From contig OW804096.1 of assembly GCA_942159475.1 (NCBI GenBank), positions 103,514,194-103,578,193 on the forward strand: 64,000 nucleotides of DNA. The letters are read 5' to 3'. A program made the translations under genes and the position numbers. Position 1 is the first letter of the stretch, and the number at the start of each line of letters is the position of its first letter. This stretch comes from Sthenelais limicola. Its lineage: Eukaryota > Annelida > Polychaeta > Phyllodocida > Sigalionidae. This document shows positions 31,641-41,278 of the stretch, piece after piece. Under the pieces are notes generated by a model, which did not search any database, was not told the origin of the DNA, and worked only from the letters and a program-made list of their open reading frames with translations.

Positions 31641-31669
31641 GCTTTCGGGCGAATTGTGCCCTTCATCAG
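31641..31669 (-). ncRNA. Hammerhead-ribozyme-like core, Penelope-type terminal sequence
   Basis: On the minus strand this reads CTGATGAAGGGC, a 7-nt loop, then GCCCGAAAGC. This has the CUGAUGA, stem II (GGGC/GCCC) and GAAA parts of a hammerhead core in the right order. Hammerhead motifs are known in the terminal repeats of Penelope-like elements. I could not confirm stems I and III or the cleavage site, so a working ribozyme is not claimed. Confidence 0.45.
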
Positions 31670-31865
31670 GTGAGGTGATCAAAATCAGATCATCAGAAAA
31701 TGATATATGCAGAAGATATTCGGGATTGTTTTTAGTTCAGGGGAAGTAGGAGTGTTTGGTGAACCACATATACCGACAATAATTAGTAATATCGTTTAAT
31801 TTTGAAATCTTGAAATACTTGATATCCAGAAAAATGTGTTAAACCAAAAAGTGTGGGCCACGGGC

Positions 31866-32311
31866 TTGTACTAGAAATGCTTGGAAAAGAGCCCAGGTGC
31901 TACCAATTCTGAAAACGGGAATGTTATGTCATTTATGTTACAAATCTTAGGCCAATCTCATTTATCCATTATATATGGGAAATTATTGGAAAACATGTGT
32001 ACCAACAAATTATGGAAATACTAAGTGACAGGCATTTAATAACACCTGACAGGGAGGTTTGATGAAATATGCGTCTACTAATGAGACTGTTCAACTATTA
32101 CTGATTTAGTTATTGAATGATGTGATTAAAAGGGACTTTAGTTCACTGATATTCTTTGATTACTATATGGCTTTCAATTCTATAAGCCATAATAACCTGT
32201 CCAGCAGGTTATTATGGCTTATAGAATTGAAAGCCTACACCCTGACTAAATAGTTTCAAGGCTGGCCAAGGAACTACCTTTCAGACAGATCGCAGAGAAC
32301 ATCAGTCAATA
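31866..32311 (+). pseudogene. LINE copy X, reverse transcriptase part 1 (CR1/Jockey type)
   Basis: The frame begins WKRAQVLPILKTG, the RT fingers motif. With frameshifts it passes IYGKLLEKHVYQQIMEILSD (helix before motif A) and MKYASTNETVQLLL, then FFDYYMAFNSISHNNL (motif A), and ends with NYLSDRSQRTSVNN. The next 4 bases, ATTA, are the left target duplication of the Gypsy element. The same RT continues at 52114 and again at 58870. A fold-back palindrome at 32169-32235 disrupts the segment after motif A. Confidence 0.8.
32169..32235. repeat. Perfect 31-bp palindrome with 5-nt loop
   Basis: Arms 32169-32199 (ggctttcaattctataagcc and on) and 32205-32235 are exact complements around tccag. It lies just after RT motif A of LINE copy X, where the coding sequence folds back on itself. 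This suggests a template-switch inversion or an assembly artefact. Confidence 0.95.
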
Positions 32312-32315
32312 ATTA

Positions 32316-32943
32316 TGATAAAACAATGTTTATATTTTGATTAGAACATATCGCACATTTTAGACACACATTTTTAGAGTTATTTATTGAGCAGAATATA
32401 GGAAGCATTTTTGTGTATATGATTTACCCAGAGGCTTATAGCTTGGTCAGGCTAATCCTCTGTTCAAGCTTGTAGGGTTGCCTATCTGACTAGGGGTAGC
32501 AACCAAAGCTAATCCTTAGTAGAAGGAACATGATTTGAACATGTTTCTGTACGATTTTGCTGTACTTTGTTTGTTTGTATTTTATGATTTTATATACCAA
32601 ATGTATTGTAACCATGTTGTAGCCATGGGATCATGGGGACAGGGTCAGTTGGGTATATAAGCCAGGTATTGGGTGAAGGTAAGGCAGAACTGCTCTGGAC
32701 ACAACTACCTGCTGCTGCTAACCTCACCAATACCTGCTCTATACTCAGTTGACTTTGGACTCTGATTTCATGGTTATATTGAATTACCTGAAATACAGTA
32801 TTGGCTATTTGAGATGTGTTACCTTTTCTTTAGCAGTAAGGCTCGTCGTACCAGAGCATAGACATTATAGATAATATTCATTTGAATAAGTAACCTCATT
32901 CCTAAGTAATATTTGACTGATATTTAATATAGTCATAATTACA
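32316..32943 (+). repeat. 5' LTR
   Basis: Begins tgataaaacaatgtttat and ends taattaca. It contains tatataa at 32654-32660, about where a TATA box would be, and aggctcgtcgta downstream. It differs from the 3' LTR by several substitutions and indels, such as an extra acacacatttt-type insertion near 32361, so the insertion is not recent. Confidence 0.93.
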
Positions 32944-32965
32944 TTGTTGGAGAAGGCAGACACTA
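32944..32965 (+). other. Candidate primer-binding site
   Basis: Right after the 5' LTR comes ttgt and then TGGAGAAGGCAG. A PBS normally starts TGG, pairing with a tRNA 3' CCA. I cannot name the tRNA. Confidence 0.4.
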
Positions 32966-33022
32966 ATATGAATTAATATTCTGTTGGTGAAAACGATCCT
33001 TTATTAGAAGGTGGTACGTAGA

Positions 33023-34156
33023 ATGAGCACAAGAGTCACTAGGAAAAACATAACAGACGACATGACTCAGGAACAGTTCAAGGAGCTGATAGACTTGTTC
33101 ACAGCATTCAAGGATGATAGCAAGGGCGCAAATACTCAGGTAATGAAAAACATTCACATTTTTGGGACTAAATTGGACCAAGAATTATAGAAAGAGCCAT
33201 CCACTGTAAACAATATGACTACGGTCACGAAATATGCTAACTCTATATCACCAGAATCGTTTTGTGGTAGAAAGGGACAAGATCCCGAAGATTGGCTCAG
33301 AGTGTATGAAAAATATATGAAGATTCAAGAACCTGGTAATAATGACGCCATGAAAGATTCTTTATTACTGTATTTGGGTGGTGACGCTCACTCATGGTAC
33401 ATAGACCATGCTATTGACGACAAAACATGGCCAGACATTAAGAAATCTTTTCTAAAGTATTTTTCGGATATCACAGAAGAAAAGAAGTCACTTTTATTAT
33501 TCACTAAAATGGATGATGATGAATCCATCCAAAACTTTTGTAGACAGGCTTCAAAAGCCTATAGAATTTTGGATCTCACAGATCAGGAGAAATGTGTACG
33601 TTTTCAAGCTGGAGTAATACCAGATATTAGAAGTGAAATGATGAAAACTAATCCAGACACTTTTGAGAAAATGCTAGTAGCAGCTATTGATACAAAGGAC
33701 ACTTTGTCACTTAAAAACAGGCGTACCAACCAAAATTCCAGTGAGATTGATGTGTTGAAAACAATGGTGCGAGAATTGGCTGTTAAAGTCAGTCCTCAGG
33801 TGAACAGTATTTCGGCTAGTGAAAGTAAGATGCAAATTGAAATAGAAGCTATGAAAAGGGAACTCCAAGCTTTAAAAGGACCCGTGGTAAACCATATCTC
33901 ACATCAACCTAGTGTTGAGTCACAATTGGAACAATTACGACAGCAAGTAGGTCAGCAATATTCAGTGAAACAACCTGAGATTAGTGTGCAAAATAATCTC
34001 ATGATGCAGGAAATCGAAAAGCTAAAACAACAAATGTCTATCAATGCTACTAGTCTTGCCACACCAGTCAGTGTTAATCAAAATAATGCTGAGATTATTT
34101 GTTATACATGCGGCAGGAAGAATCATTATTCAAGGGATTGTGCTTTGAACCCATGA
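33023..34156 (+). pseudogene. Gypsy gag
   Basis: An ATG at 33023 opens a frame with a TAG at about 33188; downstream of it the frame is open for 313 residues. It has the retrotransposon Gag capsid pattern: PEDWLRVYEKYMKI, LLYLGGDAHSWYIDH, TWPDIKKSFLKYF, then MDDDESIQNFCRQASKAYRI. A long helical stretch (residues about 175-275 of the open part) contains several glutamine-rich coils. The end is CYTCGRKNHYSRDC, an exact C-x2-C-x4-H-x4-C knuckle for RNA binding. Beyond the stop at 34156, 34157-34260 reads as an RG- and NQ-rich tail (RGRGRGQGRGNHNGGYYQQN), so that stop also looks secondary. It would form the particle shell. The TAG is one clear inactivating change. Confidence 0.88.
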
Positions 34157-34429
34157 AGGGGTTGAGGCAGAGGAAGAGGACGAGGACAAGGGCGTGGTAA
34201 TCATAACGGCGGTTATTACCAGCAGAACAACAACAACCAAGGCCAGGCCCAAAACCAAGCTATTAATTCGGAAAACAAGGTCCTTCTTGCGATGACGGAG
34301 GTGTCGTAAGGAAAAAGGATTGCAGTTGTGATCAACCAGGATATTGTCATGATATTCCTTTCTTCAATGAGAGTAACCTAAGATCTACTAAGCTACAGAT
34401 TCTTCAAATTTGTGTCGACCAGCAGTTAC

Positions 34430-35247
34430 ACAAAAAGGCAGGTAGGTCCAGCAATTCACATATTTTAGACGGGAAAAACTGCATTAAATTGTGTATTGGC
34501 AGTGTATGTACCCCAGCACTGATAGATTCAGGAGCTGACCGATGTGTAATGAGTGAAAGGTATTACCAATAGATTCAGAATGAGGGTAAAATATTGTCTG
34601 TTCAACCATCGCATGTTTTTGCTACTTTTGCAGGAGGGGGTACAATGAATGTGATTTGTGATGTCAAAACGGTCATTTCAATAGATGGGGTTGATTACCC
34701 TACAACTTTTTGTGTCCTACCCTCTCTACAATATGATGTGATTATTGGGAGAGATTTCCTTAGAAACTATGGAATATCGATTCATTTTTCTAAAGAATCT
34801 ACCAGCATTTCTTCTGCTCTTAAAGTTAAACTAGCAGGGGAATTAACTATTCCTGGGGAAACTGAAGTGTTATATGTGGGAAAATTAGGGACTGGAGCTC
34901 CTATTCCTCACGGGACTTTTGTACGTTTTTCTGGGATTAATGGGACGGATAATCCTAGTTTATTAACAGCTCAGACTTGTGTTAAAGTACAGAATAATAA
35001 GATCCCTATTCGTTTGATGAACACAGGTAAGGCAGAAATCCGCTTACCTGAAGGCGTATTGGTCGGTTCAATTGTTTGTATGGGTAGCGACGAATGCATT
35101 ACCATTAATTCTGTCGCCATGACTCAGGCAGCACCAGTATCTTCAAACGAACAAACCCGTCCAGCTTTAACACCATCTAACAGCTTTATCCCACAGGTGG
35201 ATTATTCTAGGTCTAATATCACTGCCGAACAGAAAACAAGGTATTAT
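34430..35247 (+). pseudogene. Gypsy aspartic protease and start of pol
   Basis: The catalytic motif is ALIDSGADRCVMS near 34525-34560 (DSG). A TAG at about 34570 interrupts the frame. From 34594 the same frame gives the flap region FATFAGGGTMNVICDVKT and the hydrophobic-GRDFL element YDVIIGRDFLRNYG, typical of retropepsins. The protein would cut the Gag-Pol polyprotein. A linker of about 150 residues follows, ending where a TTAA-flanked element is inserted at 35248. A stop between active site and flap makes it inactive. Confidence 0.85.
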
Positions 35248-35815
35248 CCCATTCAGGGTGGGAGAATGCCTCAAGGCATTCATTGCAAGTTGGCCAGGGG
35301 GGCGGGTGAATGCCTCAAGGCATTCAATGCAAGTTGGCCTGGGGGGCGGGTGAATGCCTCAAGGCATTCATTTTTTATTTAAATTGAAAGGAGCATAACT
35401 TAATAAAAAATGAAAGGATTTTGCTGAAATTTAAAATATATGTATACAAATACATTAGAAATATTTTTATAGGTATGTTGTCATGGAGACAATAATGATG
35501 ACGTCATAACTAACATAATTATGTAAATGCTGGAAAGTGAATTTGGAGCAAGGTTGAAGCCATATTGCACCCAATTGGCACCCATTATTTTAATTATTGA
35601 AGACCAAATTCTAGAAATTATGGAAAATATGATGAATAACTGTTTAGATCTATTAAACGATGTACATATGATAATATTATCTGAAGAAAGTATTCTTAGA
35701 AATGTTTTTAAACCCTAATCCTCATGTTAGACACCCGTCCTGAAGCCCAAAAAGGGGGAAAAGGGCCCCCATCAGCCAGGCAAAATATGTGTAAACTGCC
35801 CCCGCCTTGAATGGG
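35248..35815. mobile_element. Non-autonomous TTAA-type element, copy 1
   Basis: The ends are CCCATTCAGGGTGGG (left) and its diverged complement (cgccttgaatggg). The flanks are TTAT and TTAA. The right 450 bp match the element at 38792-39187 closely (gtatgttgtcatggagacaa and cacccgtcctgaagccc in both). Near the left end, a 46-bp unit with the palindrome GAATGCCTCAAGGCATTC is present about three times. No coding capacity. TTAA targets are used by piggyBac- and Kolobok-type transposases. Confidence 0.8.
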
Positions 35816-37190
35816 TTAATGGAATTTTCTGATGCTTTTGTTGGGCCGGATGGTGGCCTGGGTTGCACGGATTGGGTGGGGCATGAAATCCACTTAAATC
35901 TAGGAGCTCAACCAGTTCAACATATGCCTTTTCGCATGTCGCCAATCATGCGAGAAAGACTAAGGGAAGCTGTCCAAGCACAAGTAGATTTAAATATCGT
36001 TGAACCAACTCAAGATGGTGCTTGGGGCTCGCCAGCTTTCTTGGTTAGCAAGAAAGGAACAGATAAATTCTGTGTTGTATGTGACTATCGAAATCTCAAT
36101 CTCGTCACAATTCCCCAATATCTTGCTATTCCTAGAATTGATGATACTTTAGATGCGGTGGGACAGATCTGCCCAAAATATATCTTTGTATATGATCTTC
36201 AGATGGCTTTCCATCAAATAAAAATCAGGGAAGAAGATAGAGATAAGACTGCATTCTTAACCCCATTTGGTAAGTTATAAGCGGATGAGCATGGGCCTGA
36301 AGAACGCAGCCAGGTCATGCCAAGCTATAGTAGATATGGTCCTGAGAGGGTTAAAATTTAATTCCAGTCTTGCGTATGTAGATGATATATAGACAAAATT
36401 GACTCCTGGTCGTGTGGGAGGTGGTTATCTCCCGCGGGCATACCAATTTCGTAAGGGTGCGTAGCACCCGACGCAATTGGGTAGCCCGCGGGAGATAACC
36501 ACCTCCCACACGACCAGAAGTCTACCTTGTATGTATTATACCTCTCCCAATGTTTTTGTGCAAAAAAATAGTGAAAATTCAATGGAATTTAGTGTCACAC
36601 AACAAGGTCTCCTCGCCACTCGTTTTGTTTATACTCTCACCTAGCTTCACTTCCAGACCACCTCACTCCTTTCCGGGTCTTTTTTTCTATTTAAATATGC
36701 AATAAATTTGAAATTTTACAGTTGTTTATCATTAAAATTATAATTATATCATTACATATGAAGTCTTTTTTCCGCGAAAATAATTATTATAATGCAGAAA
36801 ATAAGGATGTGAACATGGGCCTATTTTTTCAACAAAAATTCCGCCAGGAGGCAATATGATATATAAATACCGCCCAGAGGGTAATACAGTTTTCCAATGC
36901 TGTAGCCTATGGCTTATCATACCATCCCGTCAAGAGGTATAATAATATCACATTTTCCAGAACATTTGAGGAACATCTTGAGGATATGCGTTCCATGTTA
37001 GGTAACCTTGTGAAGGCTGGATTAAAGCTGAAAGCAGCTAAATGTGTAATCGTCGCACAAGAGGTACCTTTCCTGGGCCATATTCTTGGGGAAAATGGAA
37101 TACGTCCAAATCCTGAAAAGGTTAGAGTAATAAGCGAGATTAAATCACCAGATTCTCCCACAATGGTGAGGCGTTTTCTGGGAATGACTG
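35816..37190 (+). pseudogene. Gypsy reverse transcriptase
   Basis: RT starts after the TTAA element. Visible motifs are RERLREAVQAQVDLNIVEPT, WGSPAFLVSKKGTDKFCVVC (fingers), YIFVYDLQMAFHQIKI (motif A), FLTPFGKL then, after a frameshift and stop near 36280, RMSMGLKNAARSCQAIV (motif B) and SLAYVDDI (motif C). An insertion of about 560 bp (36389-36947) splits the protein directly after YVDDI. It resumes with TFSRTFEEHLEDMRSMLGNL, VPFLGHILGENGIRP and PTMVRRFLGMT (connection) and is cut at about 37190. Catalytic acidic residues are visible, but the copy is broken. Confidence 0.88.
36389..36947. mobile_element. Foldback-type insertion directly after the RT YVDD motif
   Basis: About 560 bp of unrelated sequence. 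It begins with a large hairpin at about 36410-36515, whose arms (ctggtcgtgtgggaggtggt ... and complement) enclose about 45 nt. Near the right end a unit like CCGCCxxxAGGxAATA recurs about three times (36839-36945). Non-coding, family unknown. Confidence 0.7.
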
Positions 37191-37570
37191 CAGCATTCCC
37201 ACGCGTGTGGCCGCGTATTGCCTTAACGCACTCCCACGCGTTTGGCCGCGTATTGCCTTAAAGCACTCCCGTGCGTAGGACGCATAGTGCGTAAAAGCAC
37301 TCCCACGCACAGGACGCGTAATGCGATAAAGCACTCCGTGGGAAAGGATGCGTATTGCCAAAAAGCATCATAGTAACAACGTTATTCAATGATGGCGACG
37401 TTATTTGCTGTCCTTAATTCAGATGACGTTATTAGAATGTGCGTTATCGTGGACGTGGTGGAGCGTCGTCCTGATGTGACGTGTATATTTCACACAGACG
37501 TCATCAATTGAATTTCTTTTCCCGCGCTTGGTCGTCAAGCATAATGCAACATTGGCAGCGCTGTCCTGAA
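37190..37570. repeat. 35-bp minisatellite and unassigned insertion replacing part of pol
   Basis: Five units of about 35 bp, GCACTCCCACGCGT...GCGTATTGCCTTAA, decay from left to right between 37190 and 37370. About 200 bp of CG-bearing sequence with several gacgtt/gacgtc motifs follow. The pol segment between the RT connection and RNase H (normally about 60-80 residues) is missing, so this is an insertion with deletion or a replacement. Confidence 0.75.
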
Positions 37571-38787
37571 TGGGTTAATAATGCTTTAAGACCCGTAGCA
37601 TATTGTGCAAAGCTATTTACACCTCCTCAAAGAAACTATAGTACCCTCGATAGGGAATTGGCTGCTATTATTTATGCTTGCACGGAGTGGAGAGTCTATT
37701 TAGAAGGGAGGCAATTCATTATTAAAACCGACCATGCTCCTCTTCAATTTATTTTAAATCCAAGAAGTAAACTTTCCTCCAGACAAATCCGATGGCAGCA
37801 GAGCTCAGAGGTTTTGATTTTAAGGTGGAACATCTGAAGGGTTCGCAGAACATAATTGTTGATGCTCTTTCACATTTGGATTTAAACTCTCCCGACCCTC
37901 CAAATAATCCAGATTTATTTGATACTTTTCCTCATTTATGTGGTATTGCTGTAGAGGAGCTATCTAGCCAACCTCCTGCTCATATGACTAGGAACCCAAA
38001 TCTATACGACGTCTACATAAGAAAAGCACAGGTGACTCCCACAAGGAGGTCACATTCAATGTCCCATTTTTATGAAACCCCCGATTTAGAATTTATTGCT
38101 ATACATGCTTTGAATTTGGATTCTGCTCGACCTAACATTGTTAAACGCAATAGGTATCACCACAATGTGAAGCCATTTGATATTGAATTTGAAGGTATGG
38201 GTATATCCAAGCATAGTGTAAGGCAAGCCCAACGAGAGGATAGTCTCTGTCAGAATATAATTAGTTTCCTTAGTGATCACATTCTTCCGGACGATGAGAA
38301 GGAAGCAAAGGTGATAATTATGAGGGAGCAATATATTTTACAAGAGGACATTCTATACCATCTAGATATTTCTATGGGACCAAAGACCAAAGTATTGGCT
38401 CAGCTGGTTGTGCCAAGGAAATTAAGGGAGATTACTGCAAATGCACCATGATGCAGTACAAAGTGGTCATCTTGGCTTTCAGAAAATGATTGGACAACTG
38501 AAAGAATGGTATTTCTGGCCTTTAATGAACAAGGATACTCATGAATATTGCAGATCATGTGAACTTTTGCCAGAACTAAAAAGATGACACATCCCATTCG
38601 ACCACCATTGACCATTAGGGACCCTAGCACTAGGCCATGGGAGGTTGTAAATCTAGATGCTCTAGAAAGGCTTCCAGAGACAAAATCAGGACACAAGCAC
38701 ATTTTGTTGTTTGTGATTATTATAGCCGTTTCATCCTATGTGTTCCTTTGCCAGATCTGACTGCAGAAACCTTTGGTAAAGTATTCT
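37571..38787 (+). pseudogene. Gypsy RNase H and integrase N-terminal half
   Basis: RNase H resumes with RPVAYCAKLFTPPQRNYSTL, DRELAAIIYACTEWRVYLEG, and FIIKTDHAPLQF, then in a shifted frame FDFKVEHLKGSQNIIVDALS. A linker of about 170 residues leads to the integrase zinc-binding domain: HHDAVQSGHLGFQKM then YFWPLMNKDTHEYCRSCELC, the HHCC pattern. The catalytic core starts WEVVNLDALERLPETKSGHK, where the first catalytic Asp is expected, and breaks at the TTAA element (38788). Frameshifts occur at about 37800, 38450 and 38580. Confidence 0.87.
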
Positions 38788-38791
38788 TTAA

Positions 38792-39187
38792 CTCATTAAG
38801 GACAGGGTGATGCCTCAAGGCAGCAATTTTTTATATAAATTGAAGGGGGCATAACTTAATAAAAAATAAACGGATTTTGATGAAATTTAAAATATATGTA
38901 TACAAACACACTAGAAATATCTTTATAGGTATGTTGTCATGGAGACAATAATGATGATATCATAACTAACGTAAATACGTAAATGCTGCAAAGTGAAAAA
39001 ATATGATCAATAACTATTTACACCTATTAAACGATGTACATATGACATATTATTTGAAGAAAATATTCTTACAGTGTTTTTATACCCTAAACCTCATGTT
39101 AAACACCCGTCCTGAAGCCCAAAAAGGGGGAAAAGTGCCCCCGTCAGCCAGGCAAATTATGTGTAAACTGCCCCCGTCCTCAATGAG
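38792..39187. mobile_element. Non-autonomous TTAA-type element, copy 2
   Basis: A perfect TTAA lies on both sides (38788-38791 and 39188-39191). Inverted ends start CTCATTAAGGACAGGG and CTCATTGAGGACGGGG. It is 396 bp long and closely related to copy 1 at 35248-35815. It sits inside the integrase core of the Gypsy element. Confidence 0.9.
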
Positions 39188-39191
39188 TTAA

Positions 39192-40425
39192 CAAGGTGTT
39201 ATGCAGGGTAGGGGGAATCCGCGGGATAGTCAGCGATAATGGGAAGGCTTTTTCCAGCCACCATTTTGCTGAAATATGTGCCAAATATCACATTTCTCAT
39301 TCCTTTACCAGCGTTGCCCATCCCCAGAGCTCAGGCTTGGTGGAACGCGCCAACCGATCCATACTAAGTGTAATAAGGAGGTATGTGAATGAGAACCAGA
39401 ATAACTGGGATGAATATCTTGATTCGGTATCATATGCATTAAATACAACCAATGCTTATGGGACTGGACAGACCCCTTATGGTTTGCTTAATGGCTGTGA
39501 GCCTTTATCACCATTTGAAGTAAATATCAACCTTGATTTACAAGCGGGTGCTTCAGTGGGTGAGGGATTTGCTAGCACATTGCAAAATCAGGAGGTGGTA
39601 CATAAAAAGGCTGCAGATCGCCTAAAGCATGTTCAGGAGAAAATGAAATCAAGGTATGACCAACGTGTGAATGATCCTAGACTCTCAGAAGGTGATATGA
39701 TTTGGCTGCATTGGGCTCGTATTAGGGAACCTCAGACCAAATTGAAATTAGCACATCAATTTCATGGTCCTTATTATATCGTGAGGTTTAATACTGATTC
39801 TACAGTGTTTTTATGGGAAGCCAAGTCAGGTAAATTCTTATCCAAACCTGTAAACATTATGAGGCTTAAGAAAGGATTATCTAGAGAATCGGTACGAAAG
39901 AACTAGGGGGAATATGAGCAAGAGCCCGAGGATCCTGAAGACCTCGATGAGGGGGATATACCTATGGACAGCCTGGTAGACCCTACAGAGGAAATTGTTG
40001 CTCAGATTGAACCAGAAAAGGGAACCGAAATCATAGATAATTCTACTATCCCCACCGTTTCCAATAATCCTGTGACTCCTTCGGAGGGTAATGAATCTGA
40101 GGAAGAATATTCCTGTGATGAACATTTGCCTGATGAGGAGGAGAAGGAGGAATTGATTCATGGTAACGACATATCTCCCAAAGTTGCTAAGTTTATAAAA
40201 ACTGGAGAAGAAACAGCCTTTCATCCCATTAAAGCTGTTTTGGATGTATGTCAACCAAGGGGACAGCCTTTGAAATATAGGGTAGAGTTCAAGGATGGAG
40301 ATAAGAGATGGGTCCCGCTGGAACATTTCAATGATGCTGCTAAACAGCAATTTATTACGAATGAGATAGAAGAGATGGAGGCTAAGGAAGTTCCTAGGAC
40401 TCGCTCTTGTTCCAGCTCTTCGTAA
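39192..40425 (+). pseudogene. Gypsy integrase core, GPY/F and chromo-like tail
   Basis: The core resumes with IRGIVSDNGKAFSSHHFAEI (second catalytic Asp), then HPQSSGLVERANRSILSVIR with the catalytic Glu. The C-terminus has SEGDMIWLHWARIREPQTKL and HQFHGPYYIVRF, the GPY/F module. After a TAG at 39904, and with a further frame change by 39964, an acidic linker leads to KYRVEFKDGDKRWVPLEHFN, which looks like a chromodomain-type module that could guide insertion to chromatin. The chromo-like label is tentative. Confidence 0.85.
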
Positions 40426-41153
40426 TAAATTTAAATTTAAGACCTATATCTAGGTCCCAGAAATGGTCATTTGTAATTAGTAATGTATTTCATCTTTTAG
40501 TACAGGGTTGGATTTGATCCTCCACTGGTGCTTATCTCGCGAAAACTTGTTATTGTTATTTTATTTTATCATTTCCTAAGCCTGGTGAAAGATGACTTAT
40601 ATAGTAGAAGGCTTTTAGATAAGCTAGATGTGTGTATAGACAAATGACATTCTGGCCCAATTTATGAGTATTTATTTCCCGATATCTGATTATTTCATTT
40701 ACCCAAACTTTACCCAGGCTGATAGGGTCACAGTACTTTTCCCTCATCAACCGAAAACCCCTGCTTTTACACCTATATTCGTCCCAACTAAGACATTTTT
40801 AGAGCAAAAGTAGCGGGCAGTCGCTTATTCTAAGCAGAGAATTTGGACGTTGGAAACAGTTAATTTATATTTCTTGCCGCCAAAGAATTTTGATGTAAAT
40901 CATTGGGAACAGAATAGACATGGATCTGCGGGTAAGATCGCTGTTACTTTGAGAAATTACTGATCGATCACAAGATATAATATTGTTTGAGATTATTGAA
41001 TTTATAGTGAAATCTTTATGTAAGAGCTTTCCTATAAGCTAGGCTATGGATATCACCCCCAGTAGGATTAGTGGACGCAAGGAAATTTTATTGTATGACT
41101 TTTATTTTGGTTTTACTCAGAGAGGCAATTATAGTGTATATATATATATATTA
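40426..41153. other. No gene recognised; spacer between pol and env
   Basis: About 730 bp of AT-rich sequence with a (TA)n run near 41137-41150. A T-rich tract ending in ag lies at about 41167-41190 beside the env start and could be a splice acceptor for an env message, as in other env-bearing Gypsy elements. This is inference. Confidence 0.4.
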
Positions 41154-41278
41154 TGTCTAACGAAGGGTTTTATTTTATTTTTATTTTTAGATCTTGTGTG
41201 TGTTTTCTGATGGGTTTGACCCAGGGTATGAGGCCTGAGGTCGTGGAAAGACATAATATTGGGGTTGTTTTGCAAAAA

